Shown piece after piece: positions 10,013-20,630 of a stretch of 28,057 nt of DNA. The stretch is from the NCBI GenBank assembly GCA_958430865.1, contig CAUDNR010000283.1, positions 5,067 through 33,123 on the forward strand. Direction: 5' to 3'. Made by a program: the position numbers and the translations under genes. Numbering within the stretch: position 1 is the stretch's first letter; the number at the start of each line of letters is the position of its first letter. Source of the stretch: Entrophospora sp. SA101. Taxonomy: Eukaryota; Glomeromycota; Glomeromycetes; Entrophosporales; Entrophosporaceae. The notes under the pieces are model-generated. The model made no database searches. It worked only from the letters and a program-made list of their open reading frames with translations, and had not been told where the DNA came from.

Positions 10013-10020
10013 CTTTTATA
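10013..10020 (-). promoter_or_regulatory. Probable TATA box of the ethanolamine kinase gene
   Basis: TATAAAAG on the minus strand, 50 bases upstream of the ATG at 9963. Position and sequence fit a core promoter with a short leader; no experimental support. Confidence 0.45.
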
Positions 10021-10480
10021 TAAAAAAGTTTTTTAGATTTATGAATTTGACGTGTGTTACGATACACATTAGTATTATAGTAATTTTTTTACTATATATA
10101 GTACTGGCTAGCTTAACACACGATGACACGAGACCCATGACTCAATTTAATTTTACTATTTACTGACTAGGTAATAACACATTACCTGCAGATCATATTT
10201 CCAAATACCCAAGATTTAGAAAAGTGCGGAATTAACTTTGACATTTGATTTTCGGAAACCAGTTTATATGAAAAAAATAAGCACTTAGAATTAATTACTG
10301 AACTAAAAGAAAAAAATTTAATTTATTCGCAAGAGTGATGGTACGAAATTAATTAGCTTAAACAATTTTAATAATAGCGAAATTATTTTTTTTTAAAAAT
10401 AAAGTAGATTGATTTAAATACTCATTATATGTTTGTTGGTATTATAAAAATCAAATCACTTTTGACCAAGTTTTAAAAAT
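10021..10480. other. Upstream region of ethanolamine kinase, no gene
   Basis: AT-rich DNA. AAGTGCGGAATT at about 10221 recurs inverted near 19650 (AATTCCGCACTT), so part of this stretch may be repeat-derived. No reading frame is supportable. Confidence 0.35.
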
Positions 10481-10835
10481 AACGAGCTGTATAAACAACA
10501 AGTTGTATTAACAACGGGTTAATTAATCAATATTTCAGAGCCTATTATCGTTAATTTAACTCAATCGTAAAATCAATTTCACACATAATAATAATAAATT
10601 CTTTGTTTCGCTTATAAAAACACTTTGTATTCGAAAATTAAGCAACATTATTAGGGTTTAATTGTCCATTTAGTTATCAGAGTGGTATAGAACTCTGAGG
10701 TTTTGTTTGTTTGCTTTGGTATAAAGAAGCAAAGGTTTTTATGTTGGTTAACCCGTTTAACGTCAACAATGAGTCGCAAATAAAAGTTTTGATGTTTGGT
10801 TAACCCGTTTAGTGTTAACAACGGGTTGTATTACT
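10481..10835. repeat. AACCCGTT / AACGGGTT repeat cluster
   Basis: AACGGGTT occurs near 10513 and 10823, and GGTTAACCCGTTTA near 10746 and 10799. The last two belong to an imperfect tandem pair spaced about 53 bases apart, each ending in a run like AATAAAAG or ATTACTTTT. The pairs at 10803 and 10823 can fold into a short hairpin, and the outer copies at 10513 and 10799 are inverted, so this may be a decayed inverted-repeat element. Confidence 0.5.
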
Positions 10836-11339
10836 TTTGTTTGGGTTTTCGGTTTCCGTGAAACGTGAAACGTTTTTCTTGTTTATTTTATTTTATTTTG
10901 GAAAGAGATTTAATTGTTTAAAAGTGTAAACATAGGCGTTAAGATTGACTGAATATCAATTGCTGACCTTCATTAACCAAGGTTGTTATCCCGCGTTATT
11001 GTATTTTATTGTAAATTGGGCAGTTAAAATAATTGATAAGATGCCTTGTAAATAGATCAAAGTATCAATATTTTAAACGGTAAATATATAAGGAACTTTA
11101 GAGAAGCCGAAACGCTTCCTAAAAGGGCCATACGGATTTATTATAACCAAAATTGTACCAAATCGTACGTTTATAGCTTTCTGGGCATAAAAAAGAGGCG
11201 TTAAATAGAATATATCCGTAGAACACATTAATTGACAGGCAGTAAATCCAAAATTTTGCAGTTAATCGACGAGAGTAGCCAAATGTTAATCCAAATTCAA
11301 TCATATAACGTACAAATAATTGGTATTAACTAAAAGCTA
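10836..11339. other. Non-coding stretch, nothing identified
   Basis: AT-rich, with one short minus-strand open frame (11119-11304) whose protein shows no recognisable motif. I do not call it a gene. Confidence 0.35.
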
Positions 11340-12428
11340 CCTCGCAATATAATTATTTACAACTATTTGCGGCAGTCGTAATTCGAATATACAAAAATCA
11401 AACGAATAATTCGAATAAAATAAAAATGGATAATTCGAATAAATGAATAAACGAATAAAATAAACTAATAAAACTAATAATTGGGTTGTATTACGAATAG
11501 GAAACTCTAGCTCATAATAAAGATTTTTTAAACGAGTTGCATTTCGTTTTAATTCTTGCAAATATCTGAGCAAACACTGTGAAATTTTATACAGTCGTTT
11601 CAACGAATTATAATTAAATTCGTGTTACTGTGAATTTTTAAAAACATAAAATTCATCGAACCGTGATTAGTAATTTTAGTATAATGCAATTCCTTTTGCA
11701 TATATTCCAGAACCTAAAAAGCGTTGTTCTCATTTGAAATTTTCGGAATTTTTTAGTCTGTCATAAAATTATTTATGATGATTCAAATGTTCAAAGGTTA
11801 TACAAATTATTATAGTTTATTACTGCACTGCGATTAGAATTATCCGAGGGCTTATCAAATGATTCAAATGGTTCGAATAAACGAAGGAAACGAATGGTTC
11901 GAATGATTTGACAAACGAACGGTCCGGGTGATTCGAATAATCGAATTAAAAAAACGAATAATTCGAATAAACAAACAAAACAACAAAATGAGAATAATTC
12001 GAATAAGAACTGATATTACGAATAGGAGGAACACTAGCTCAATTCAATAATAATAAAGATTTTTTTTGAACAGGTTATGTTTCATTTAATTCTCTACAAA
12101 TATCTGAGCAAACATTGTAAAATTTTATACAGTCGTTTCAACGAATTATAATTAAATTTGCGTACTATAAATTTTTAACAACATAAATCCATTGAAACGT
12201 AACGAATTTTAAATATATGTATATATTCCAGAACCTAAAATCATTTTTTATTTAGAAATAGATATTGGAATTTTTTAGTCTGCCATAAAATTATTTGATG
12301 ATGATTTAATGTTCTAAATTCAAGCTTCAATTATTTTCAGTGGTTTGCAAAATCGTTGACTATAAAAAAATAATATTAAATCTCAAGTCGGCTCGAGGTC
12401 TCGGATCGGCTCGGCTCATTCGGAGCTT
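11340..12428. mobile_element. Diverged, inverted relative of the AAGCTCCGAA element
   Basis: The right tip at about 12408-12428, followed by TA, reads GGCTCGGCTCATTCGGAGCTT, matching the element at 4022-5135. Inward of it, in opposite orientation, are diverged copies of that element's core: 'CAACGAATTATAATTAAATT', 'ATATCTGAGCAAACA' and 'TTTCGTTTTAATTC'-type blocks. The core appears twice in tandem, about 11485-11790 and 12005-12310. The minisatellite is replaced by CGAATAATTCGAATAAA-type repeats (11360-11480, 11865-12000). A left tip was not found, so the left boundary is approximate. Confidence 0.65.
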
Positions 12429-13344
12429 TACATGTGGCGAAATGCTATGAAGGTGGAAAGGCTTTCAATATCTAGATATCAAATCTATTTTGAAATTTAT
12501 TTTAAAAAATTAGATGGTTTGCAAAAGTATCAACAATTTCTTTTAAAGCATCTAATCTTGGTGTTGTCAAAATCCAAGAGATTGCTAATTGTTCTTTTTC
12601 TGAATTCAATTTATAAGAAAGCAGATACCTTTGAAGAAATTTAAACTTTATCTATTTTAGTCTCAATACCACACTCTCTGGATTACATGCCCTATGAAAA
12701 ATAAAATACGGAATTAACGTATGTTAAATACGTTTTTAAAAATATATATACGGAATTAACGTATTTCTTATACGGTTTTGAAAAATTACCCCTTTTCAAA
12801 TTTAGTATGAAATACAGAATTGATACGGAATCAGTACGGAATTTGTGACATATTAATACTAATACTGGACAAGTTCTAGTATGTTTTGATTCCGCGTATA
12901 AGGTACGTAATGTGTAAAAATACTGAAAAGAATACATTTATTTTATTCATTATTATTATAAAACATGTAATATTTCATCAATAATATTAATATTGGCAGA
13001 TCTCAATTGTTGTACAAAAGTACTTGAGAATTTTTTTTTTTTAAAAAACTTATACATATAAACATTAATAACAATTTTTTCTTTTAAATATATTAATTAA
13101 TATGTGGTACAGTTAGATAATTCTATTAGAGAACTTTTTAGAAAGTGAAGAACAACTATATTAACTTTCTTCGAAATAGACAAAGAAATACATGGTGGTG
13201 GTAATAAATATAATTGCACGGTGAACGCCACTATAACTCAAATTCACAAAAAATTGATTTTTTTTTTCTATTATAAAATTGATGTCAAAAAAATTTGAAG
13301 TAACGTGACACGATTAAAGATATCGATCAAGAATAAAAATATTA

Positions 13345-13740
13345 TTAGCTTAACTCATCTATTTCATCTATCACATTATCTGGAAATCCTTCCATGTGAC
13401 TTATCTTTTTTTTACAATATATTCAGCCTGTAGTACTGTTAATCCTTTTCTGTAACAATCCATAAATCTTGAGGCTCTCTCACCACATACTTTCTAATTT
13501 TTGTTTCAATGATATAGGATCAAAAGCATTGGGGACATTCTCTTGAAGACCTTTCCATGTGTAATTACAATGTTGTCTAACATATCATTTAGCAGTCCCC
13601 AAATACATTTAAGTGTAGTTAAACTTTGGATAGAAGATGACTTTGTGTCCTCTTCAATTAATTCTTGAAGTAAGGGTTTTGGTTTTTAAATCATCTTGGG
13701 TTGCTAAGATATGTCTAGCACAACAAGTCAAAGGACCTTC
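13345..13740 (-). pseudogene. DDE-type transposase relic
   Basis: Coherent transposase text runs across at least three frames: 'EGPLTCCARHILATQDDLKT', then 'LLQELIEEDT', 'FYPKFN', 'HCNYTWKGLQENVPNAFDPI', 'SLKQKLESM', 'RASRFMDCYRKGLTVLQAEY' and finally 'GFPDNVIDEIDELS' before TAA. This block order (CCARHIL, LLQE, F-P-K-F, W-K-G-L-Q-E-N-V-P, R-F-M-D-x-Y-R-x-G-L) is that of a transposase family widespread in fungal genomes. The segment between 'FYPKFN' and the WG-like region is damaged by stops, so it is inactive. The N-terminal half is missing. Confidence 0.75.
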
Positions 13741-13984
13741 AAGAGAAACTTTAAACAAAAAAATTGAATGGGATTATTTTATATTCATAAATTCAATGCA
13801 ATTATTATTATCAAGATTTATTGACAAAAAAAAAAAACGCGTGAAATTTTTTTTTTTTCAATTTTATGGGATGAATTATATCGCGTGATTTACCAGAATT
13901 AAAAATCTATTTTATGAGTGACTTAAGGTAGGCCAAAACTACATGTTTCAAATTTTATATGACATAAAAACTACATGATTTTAA
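13741..13984. other. Transposon interior, no gene identified
   Basis: Homopolymer-rich sequence upstream of the transposase relic. Open frames here have no recognisable content. Confidence 0.3.
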
Positions 13985-14120
13985 TGAGCTTATAGATTGT
14001 AGAACTAGTCAAAAGCTATCAAATATCGTCTCAATAATTTTTTGATAAGCACACAATATTTTCTTTTTAGGTTTTAAAGTTGGTCAATTTTTATTTGATG
14101 GGTTATTGTGGCGTGCACTA
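13985..14120. mobile_element. Partial copy of the TATAGTG miniature element
   Basis: GATAAGCACACAATATTTTC, then TTTTAAAGTT, then TTTGATGGGTTATTGTGGCG and the tip GCACTA next to TA parallel the right arm of the element at 17122-17406. The inner block AGAACTAGTC is the reverse complement of that element's GACTAGTTCT. The left tip is not recognisable, so this copy is truncated or decayed. It lies within the TACGGAA-bounded transposon. Confidence 0.55.
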
Positions 14121-14122
14121 TA

Positions 14123-15050
14123 CAACATAATATTACTAATGGAAAGATTCGCCTTCGATTGAAAGATCCACTTGTATGCTAGGTAGATTCGATGGCTTAT
14201 CACATTACGCACTGCATTAAGATTATTTTTCATATTTAATATTAACCATTAATTATTTTGATCTTACTCTTTTATTACTATAATCCGAATGATAACTTGG
14301 AGTTGGTGAATAAATATGTGATAAAGATCGTATTTTTATATTTAATTGTTTATTAAATCATTATTTCATGATATTATTAATTGCATACTGATGTTGTTGT
14401 TATTATTATTCTTAAGATGATTTAATTTAGTCAAAAATTGATACTTGGAGTTATAGCTAGATTATATTTTATTGTTTTTTTACTACATACTATCTTGTTA
14501 TATTTTTAGATATCCAAACATCAAGCTCAATTAAAGAGTTGGCAGATAAATATGAGGCGAAGACTACAATCTTATATTTGATTATTAATTGTTTACACAT
14601 TCATACTATAATGTCGAAATTATGTCATATCACATGAGAATCAGTGATCCAACATGGCTTAGAATAGTCTCATAAAAGTGATTCAAATAATGGTATTTTA
14701 ATATTCATAATAAAAATATTTCACTAATCAATGATCTGAATTTTATGAATTAGACTAGACATCTCATCAAGAGAATTCGAATTGTAATTCAAAACAGCCA
14801 GATATTGACCAAGTTATGGTAATTGACCATTTTGACTTTTAATTCGACTTTTGGCCTCTTAAGTTAAAATATTTCAACTTTTGGGCTTTGATTTTGATTT
14901 CATGTATAGTTCATACTGTTTTTTGTATTTTTTATTTGTATTTTTCAAAAAAAAAAATTAAATAAACAAATTTTTATTTTTAAATCTACTATATATAATT
15001 TTCTGTTGATTTCAGTAACTAAAATACGTTTTGCCATTAATTAAAACAAG
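14123..15050. other. Transposon interior, no gene identified
   Basis: AT-rich sequence between the miniature-element copy and the right TACGGAA array. Frequent stops in all frames; nothing supportable. Confidence 0.3.
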
Positions 15051-15322
15051 TCTTACCATTAACTAAAATACGTTTATTCAGTATTATTTTCGTATTATTT
15101 CCGTGTTGATTCCGTATTGGTATTGATTCCGTACTCTTGATACGGAAGTTTGCATATTCCCGTACTTTCCATACTAATACTAATACTAATATGAACCGTA
15201 CATTTTCCGTTAATAATTTTGTTTCATTTGGTCCTATAATAATAACTTGAGTTTTTAAGATATTTTTATTGAAACCAAATGAAAAAGAAATAAAAGAAAA
15301 ACAAAGGAGAGAAGATGAATAG

Positions 15323-15622
15323 AATAATCGAAACTATCGAAAAAGAAAGGCATTTAAAAAATACCACAGAGATGTAATAAAGAATTGGAAGAAAGAGGAG
15401 AAAATGATTCCAAAGTTAAAGATTTTTTTTGGAGTTAACTTGCTGTATGGGAAAGAATATAACCAAGAATTAGAAGTCCAAATTAATTTAATTGATTTTA
15501 ATCAGCACAATCATAAAAATCCTGAATTTATTGAAAGAAAGATCAAAGAAATTTACAATGATCCCAGATATGGTTGCTTGCAAAAGCTCATACAGAAATC
15601 AATTGGTAGAGTTACACACTAA
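15323..15622 (+). CDS. Hypothetical reading frame, basic protein
   Basis: An ATG-initiated frame of 72 codons spans 15404-15622, and the same frame stays open upstream to about 15323 with protein-like content ('KAFKKYHRDVIKNWKKEEK'). The product is Lys- and Asn-rich with an amphipathic look ('NPEFIERKIKEIYNDPRYG'). It begins just outside the TACGGAA transposon and could be a truncated exon of an older gene. No family is recognised, and whether it is transcribed is unknown. Confidence 0.35.
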   Translation, partial: NNRNYRKRKAFKKYHRDVIKNWKKEEKMIPKLKIFFGVNLLYGKEYNQELEVQINLIDFNQHNHKNPEFIERKIKEIYNDPRYGCLQKLIQKSIGRVTH

Positions 15623-15735
15623 TTATTTATTAGAGTTTCGGTAGAGTTTCGCATTTGGAAGTTTTGGCAATTTGCAGAATTTCAGCAAGACACACGCTAA
15701 TTGTTTATTAGAGTTTCGGCAGTGTTTCAGCAATC
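15610..15735. repeat. Two-copy tandem repeat
   Basis: Two segments spaced about 77 bases apart share ACACACTAATTATTTATTAG and GAGTTTCGG blocks with a few differences. The first copy overlaps the stop of the preceding reading frame. Confidence 0.6.
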
Positions 15736-15831
15736 ATTAAGAGGTTTCGGCAAGCAACCTTAATCCCAGGAAAAGAACTGGTTGAAAAAGGAGAATTTTC
15801 AGTAATTTGTTTAAAATATTGAAAAAAATCA

Positions 15832-16033
15832 AGCCTTGGAAGAAGCTTTTTTACCAGTTTTTGATTCACAACAAAATACTGAATTATTCAGCAAAGGAGT
15901 GGATTTATTCTCATTGCTACTACTTCTACCTATGAAACTGAAAAGTTGTCAGACCCTTTACTTTCTTGCCTAGATTTGGTTAATGCAGATACTTCTCAAC
16001 CGAAAAAAATATTCTTGGATAAGTATTTTTACT
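15832..16033 (+). pseudogene. Frameshifted coding remnant, unknown protein
   Basis: The first frame reads 'ALEEAFLPVFDSQQNTELFS' and 'KGVDLFS'. The protein text then continues one frame over as 'TTSTYETEKLSDPLLSCLDL' and 'VNADTSQPKKIFLDKYFY' before a TGA. A single shift between two coherent stretches suggests a decayed gene. I do not recognise the product. Confidence 0.45.
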
Positions 16034-16299
16034 GATTTTTAATGGCTTCACTTCTAATTAATTTGGCTTTGCTACTGGTTCCAAAAAGATGCAAGCATAT
16101 AATTAGATGAAGATGTAATTGTTGAGTAATATTACTGATGTTAAAAATTCTGATTCCCTGAAATTCTTGGTAATACAATTTGTTCGTTTTGTTGCAGCAC
16201 GCCCCTTATGTTTGTGAAAATACTTATATCTAACGTCCAGTATTATATTTGCTAGAAATCACTCCATATTGGAGCATAACATGCATGATCTATATAGAT

Positions 16300-16390
16300 A
16301 TAAAAAAAAAATTTGTATCTTCTCTTTCAAAAAAAAAAATAAAAAATAAAAAAATAAATAAAAAAAAAAATAAAAAAAAAATAAATATAA
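16300..16390. repeat. A-rich low-complexity tract
   Basis: Runs of A8-A11 separated by single T's (AAATAAAAAA type). No function is implied. Confidence 0.8.
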
Positions 16391-16600
16391 ACTAAGAATT
16401 GTAATAAATATGATGATGAACGTGGTGACACAGGTTTTTTAATTTTATTAGTAAAATCATCTAAAAATGTTGAAGAAGCATATAGGTTCAATAAACAAGA
16501 GCAAAAACCTTTTTATGGTTTTATTATTTGCGGCTTAAGGAATAAGCTGGCAGAGAGTTTTTTAAATTTAATCAGTAAAAAAAGGATTTATAAGGATTAA
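16391..16600 (+). CDS. Exon-like reading frame without ATG, unknown protein
   Basis: A 69-codon frame runs from 16391 to the TAA at 16598-16600. It lacks an obvious start codon but reads as ordinary protein: 'YDDERGDTGFLILLVKSSKN', 'VEEAYRFNKQEQKPFYGFII', 'CGLRNKLAESFLNL'. It may be an internal or last exon of a decayed gene on the same strand as the remnant at 15832-16033. No family is recognised. Confidence 0.35.
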   Translation, partial: TKNCNKYDDERGDTGFLILLVKSSKNVEEAYRFNKQEQKPFYGFIICGLRNKLAESFLNLISKKRIYKD

Positions 16601-17119
16601 AATTTTTCCTTTTAAAGAAACCGTTATTTATAGTAAAGGAACACTAACATTGAAAAAAAATAAACTTGGATGCAGTGTAACTAACAGTTTTTTTATCAAT
16701 TTTACTGGAGAAACTCAGACCCCAAAGTTTTTTTTTTGTGAAAAAAATTTTAAATATCGATCATTGACTACTTAGGAAACAACTTTGAATTTTGAACCGT
16801 TTCAAAAATCTCGTGCTACAAACTTTTAAAGTCAGGTGATCATTTTATTTGAAATCTTAATAAAATATAGGGAATAAATTCCAATGAGAAAATTATTGAG
16901 GAAATTAATTAGCTTATCTCTACCTTCACTAGATTCATAAAGAATTTCGTACCCATATATAAAAGTGGCGCCACGTTACTAATTAATTACATTGATTGAT
17001 TCTTTTGATGCAATCGAGGACCTGAGCTAAACTTTTAATATTTGGTAGATAAAACGTACACTTTGTTAAAATTTATTTAATAATCATATTAATATTAATA
17101 TTAATATTATCGAATTTTG
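16601..17119. other. Non-coding stretch, nothing identified
   Basis: AT-rich with stops in all frames. Short ATTAATATTA palindromes occur at about 17090-17110 next to the following element. Confidence 0.35.
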
Positions 17120-17121
17120 TA

Positions 17122-17406
17122 TAGTGCGGTCACACTAACCCGTCAAATAAAAGTTGATCAATTTTAAAGCTAGATAGGGAAAATTGAATACTTATCTGAA
17201 AAAATAGAGATGATATTTGACTAGTTCTACAATTCATTGTCAATAATTTTAAAAAAATTATGCTTTTAAAAATCACATGTTTTTTTTATATGTTACATAT
17301 AAATTTCGACGATGGCTATTCTATTTTTTTCCAGATAAGCATTCAATATTTCCCTATTTAGCTTTAAGGTTATTTGATGGGTTATAGTGACCCGCACCGT
17401 ACACTA
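17122..17406. mobile_element. TA-flanked miniature inverted-repeat element
   Basis: Arms of about 80 bp pair: 'TAGTGCGGTCAC', 'AACCCGTCAAATAA', 'AAAGCTAGATAGGGAAAA' and 'TTGAATACTTATCTG' on the left match the reverse complement of the right arm with scattered changes. TA flanks both ends (17120-17121, 17407-17408). The centre is non-coding and contains GACTAGTTCTACAAT. Size (285 bp) and TA target fit a Tc1/mariner-mobilised miniature element. A partial relative lies at 13985-14120. Confidence 0.8.
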
Positions 17407-17408
17407 TA

Positions 17409-17845
17409 AGTTTAGGGAATCTTCACTATGCTGGTTTCACTAAAAAGGGGAGGCGGGTTTTTAGTGTATCAATTATGCATGCAATAAAAAATATTATTAT
17501 TATGATTTTTTTTATGATATTCACTTTTGCCAACAGTTATTTGGTACTGATTGTGTGATAATTGTCAATTATGCATAATGCATAAAATCATCGTCCCTTC
17601 CCCGAGGTAAGTGTAAAGAATTTTCTGGTTGGCGAAACACGAAATGTCTTGGGACTTGAAATAAATAAAAGTTGTAGAGAATTAATTATCTATCTAATCC
17701 ATATTTTAAACCTTCTTAATAACATGTATTTAAAGCTTCAACATCCTACATTAAATGATAAAAAATATGTTGTCAGATTGAATAAGCACAGTTTCTTAAA
17801 AAATGATTGATTGTATTATTTTAAAGTTTTTATTGACATGAAATT
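17409..17845. other. Non-coding stretch, nothing identified
   Basis: No supportable gene, RNA or repeat. Confidence 0.3.
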
Positions 17846-18076
17846 TCAAATGCAAAAAAATAATTCTAGACGTTCTAACACGCATTTGAGCCAACCGTCG
17901 AAAGATGGATTTGATTCCTCATGAAGCTCTGTCACGGCAAAAAACTTGCAATAACATAAAGTGAACACTATCAAAAAAAAATTAGTAATGAATGAAACAA
18001 AAAATAAATATAGATAAGAAAGAACTCCGATTTTGAAAGAAAATTTAATTGACGATCCGTAAGAAATGTCGATCAA
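17846..18076 (-). CDS. Possible small membrane-segment protein
   Basis: A 76-codon frame with ATG at 18076 has a strongly hydrophobic stretch at about residues 15-46, followed by 'AVTELHEESNPSFDGWLKCV', which looks like ordinary coding sequence. It could encode a small membrane or secreted protein, or be a fragment of a larger gene. AT-rich DNA readily yields chance hydrophobic frames, so I give it low weight. No family is recognised. Confidence 0.25.
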   Translation of the reverse strand: MIDISYGSSIKFSFKIGVLSYLYLFFVSFITNFFLIVFTLCYCKFFAVTELHEESNPSFDGWLKCVLERLELFFCI

Positions 18077-18378
18077 TTTATTATGATAAATAAACTTTAT
18101 TTTTTGTGAGTGAAATTATATTATATATGTAGAGGTATTTATAATATCCTCTAATAGATCATTGCCAAAAACAATCTTGAAAGGATAGGAAAAAAAATTT
18201 ACACTTCTTAAATTTTTTAATTTGTGGAAGGGAAGGTCACAATAAATGATCCATTTGATGTTGAATTATTATCTGAATGGATTTCTGGTGATGAAGAAGA
18301 TTACTGATATCCACAAATAAAATTTGTCATTTTTTCATTTTTTATCGATGTTGTTATTTTGATTACCATTTAATCATA

Positions 18379-19280
18379 ATAACTTTTGTAGTCAGCAGTT
18401 GGAAGTATATGCCAAGTGTTCTTAAGTCTTTTAGTCACACACCTTGATTCTCTTTATTTAATATAAAATATTCTGAGTGGTCCCATCTAATTTTTCCAGC
18501 AATTAATGTTAATAAAAAGTCAGACATCATTAAGAAAAAAAAGTCTTTTTCAAAACTATTACCATGTTTTTTATAGAACTACCATTCATCAAAAATTGAT
18601 TGCCCATTGTTTATCTGCAATGTAAAAATCTACCATGCCATTTTTTTGTAAACAACCTTCCAACTGATGGTGACAACTAAAAATCCGGTGAAGGTAATCA
18701 TATTCCACCCTATAAAATTCCATACACAATGGAAATAAGTCACCATTTGTATATTATGAATTAATATATTTGGATCCATTTTGGTCAAGCTTTTTGCAAC
18801 AAATGCCTGAAATTTCTGTTGCTTCTTTAATTAATTTTTGAGTTTACCACTCTATAACTAGTTAGTTTAATTTAATAAAAATTATCAGGAAAAAAAAGTA
18901 ACTATAATCAGAATTAGCATAATAATTTCACATCTTGGTCTAGCCTCTACTAAGTTATTCATTTGAGTGGCTCTACTAAATTACTCTTAATGGAATGGTC
19001 TTTTGACAATCAAATTCAGATTAAATGAATTCATAATCATCATCCTAAATACAAGTAATGATTGGAATTGTTTACCTTCATTTCTTGTTTTGCATTTTGA
19101 TGCCATATGAAAACACTATGCTGTGATACCAAAATCACCATCAGATTTTTTAGGGTGAATTAATATTACCTTTACTACATGAAGCCTTGCTCTCAGTGAT
19201 TCACAATACCTTGGATTCAATAAAATTTCATATGTTGTATGTCAGACTACCAGTTCAATTGATGGTGTTTTATAAAAAAA
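18379..19280 (-). pseudogene. Decayed multi-segment coding remnant, unknown protein
   Basis: On the minus strand several stretches read as clear protein text. From the upstream end: 'EILLNPRYCESLRARLHVVK' (about 19160-19230, with a possible GTAATA donor after it), 'KLIKEATEISGICCKKLDQN' and 'EFYRVEYDYLHRIFSCHHQL' (about 18660-18850), and 'LIAGKIRWDHSEYFILNKEN' followed by a TGA and 'LKDLRTLGIYFQLLT' (about 18380-18510). Stops and frame changes separate them. This is a decayed gene, perhaps transposon-derived; I cannot name it. Confidence 0.5.
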
Positions 19281-20485
19281 AAAAAATACATACATATTAT
19301 TGAAACAATTTCTGTGTTTTTACAATGCAGGACACCTAGTCCCTACAACTTTTATTGGTCTTGCATGACCAAAAAAACAAGATGTAATTTTGAAGCTGAG
19401 ACCTTTCTCTACAAAGTTACATCTTCATTTTGTTGATATGTCATTGTTGGTGTGGAGGAATAAAGTACATGCTTAACAAATTTACTATGTTGCCCCCCAA
19501 AGTGATGTGTTACACGCAAATTTTTTATATTAAAATGAAAATTTTGAAATTTGTATGGTTGATCTTTATCACGTGATAGCAGTCAAGAAAAAATCTAACC
19601 ATATTAATATTATTATCTTAATTATCTATAAATATTATCTGGGTAAAAAATTCCGCACTTGAAAATCTTCACAAAAACATGAATAAAATTTTTTTCTCAA
19701 AAACGTCAATGTGGCGCAGAAAGTTGTAGGTGTCTTGCGCTATACAACTTTATCAACAAAAATAATTACTAAAATGTTCCCATCTTAGTCAGAATCATTT
19801 ACAAAGGCCAAACACAAGATTGTTATATTATTTCTTATCAGTTCTAATTGATTTATAAATTATTAATGCAATATTTATATTGACGATCTATATTAAATTT
19901 GCGGTGGAATTGAACCAGACGGTGCCTTTTGACACTTTTATCATAAAGAAATTTATTGATTATTCGTGAATCAATCATTTATTATTAGAAAAAAAAAATC
20001 ACTATGCAAAGCGAGTAGTATAATTTCTAATTTAAATATATTCTAATGAAGAGTTGTATATTATAGTGATGGCATTAACTCACAATTGCTTTTTTCACGG
20101 CGCATACGATCAACCTTTCATTTAAAAAAGATGACAATTGTACAAAATTTTGCATAAACATAAAAAAATATTTTTTAAAATTTTTATATAATGATAAATT
20201 TTACATGCATGTACCAATTTGTAGCATGTGAAAATTTTCTTAATATTAGAATTTTTTTCAATTATTAGAGTTTTTCCAAAATATTGTACAGTATACATAA
20301 ATTTTTTAATTTTTTAATTGAGAAATTTACATGCATGAATATTCATTAAGGGGGTTACACATCAAAAAAGTCCAAATCACTTGATTTTGAATATTCATGA
20401 TCACTCACTAGCCAGGAAGGAACATAAAAAAATTTTAAATATACTACATTTTTGAAAACTACAATTATCAAAAGTGGGTGAGAGT
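19281..20485. other. Non-coding stretch with short inverted repeats
   Basis: Contains a 9-bp perfect inverted pair (AAGATGTAA 19379-19387, TTACATCTT 19417-19425). A loose inverted similarity joins GGACACCTAG..CTACAACTTT near 19330 and AAAGTTGTAGGTGTCTTGCG near 19720, suggesting a decayed inverted-repeat element of about 430 bp. Direct repeats of TTTACATGCATG occur near 20209 and 20328. No gene is supportable. Confidence 0.4.
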
Positions 20486-20604
20486 CAGTGTTCGAAATTC
20501 GACTGCGCCTTTACATAAACTAATCTAATTTTAGAAATTATCTGCGGTTAATTTCCATATTTGGTTAGTGCGCGCCGATTCCGCCGATTGAATTTCGAAC
20601 AGTG
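20486..20604. mobile_element. Small inverted-repeat element, hAT-like tips
   Basis: The left tip CAGTGTTCGAAATTCG pairs with the reverse complement of CGAATT-type sequence ending GAATTTCGAACAGTG on the right, with few mismatches. Length is 119 bp. CAGTG tips suggest the hAT superfamily, but the 8 bases on either side are not identical, so the target duplication is lost or the ends are slightly misplaced. Confidence 0.6.
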
Positions 20605-20630
20605 GTCATGAATAGAAATATTGTTTTTAA

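Larger units (their letters stand above)
12705..15215. mobile_element. Inverted-array DNA transposon relic (TACGGAA family)
   Basis: Iterated TACGGAAT/ACGTAT units run from about 12705 to 12910, and their reverse complements (ATTCCGTA, ATTTCCG) from about 15060 to 15215. The outer tips pair as ATACGGAATTAACG against the reverse complement of CCGTTAATAATTT. Between them sits a DDE transposase relic on the minus strand. The simplest reading is one transposon about 2.5 kb long with long iterated terminal arrays. Exact ends and target duplication are not resolved. Confidence 0.55.

Noticed and set aside
10481..10835. Spaced repeats considered as a CRISPR-like array
   Set aside because: Only a few irregularly spaced, partly inverted copies occur in a spliced eukaryotic genome.
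11119..11304. 61-codon minus-strand frame
   Set aside because: No motif, no splice context, and AT-rich chance frames of this size are common here.
12432..12644. 70-codon plus-strand frame next to an element tip
   Set aside because: It starts two bases after the element boundary and has no recognisable content; it could be a fragment, but I cannot support a gene.
18224..18307. Short acidic plus-strand frame ending 'SGDEEDY'
   Set aside because: It is only 27 codons without a start or splice partner; it may be a gene end but cannot be supported.
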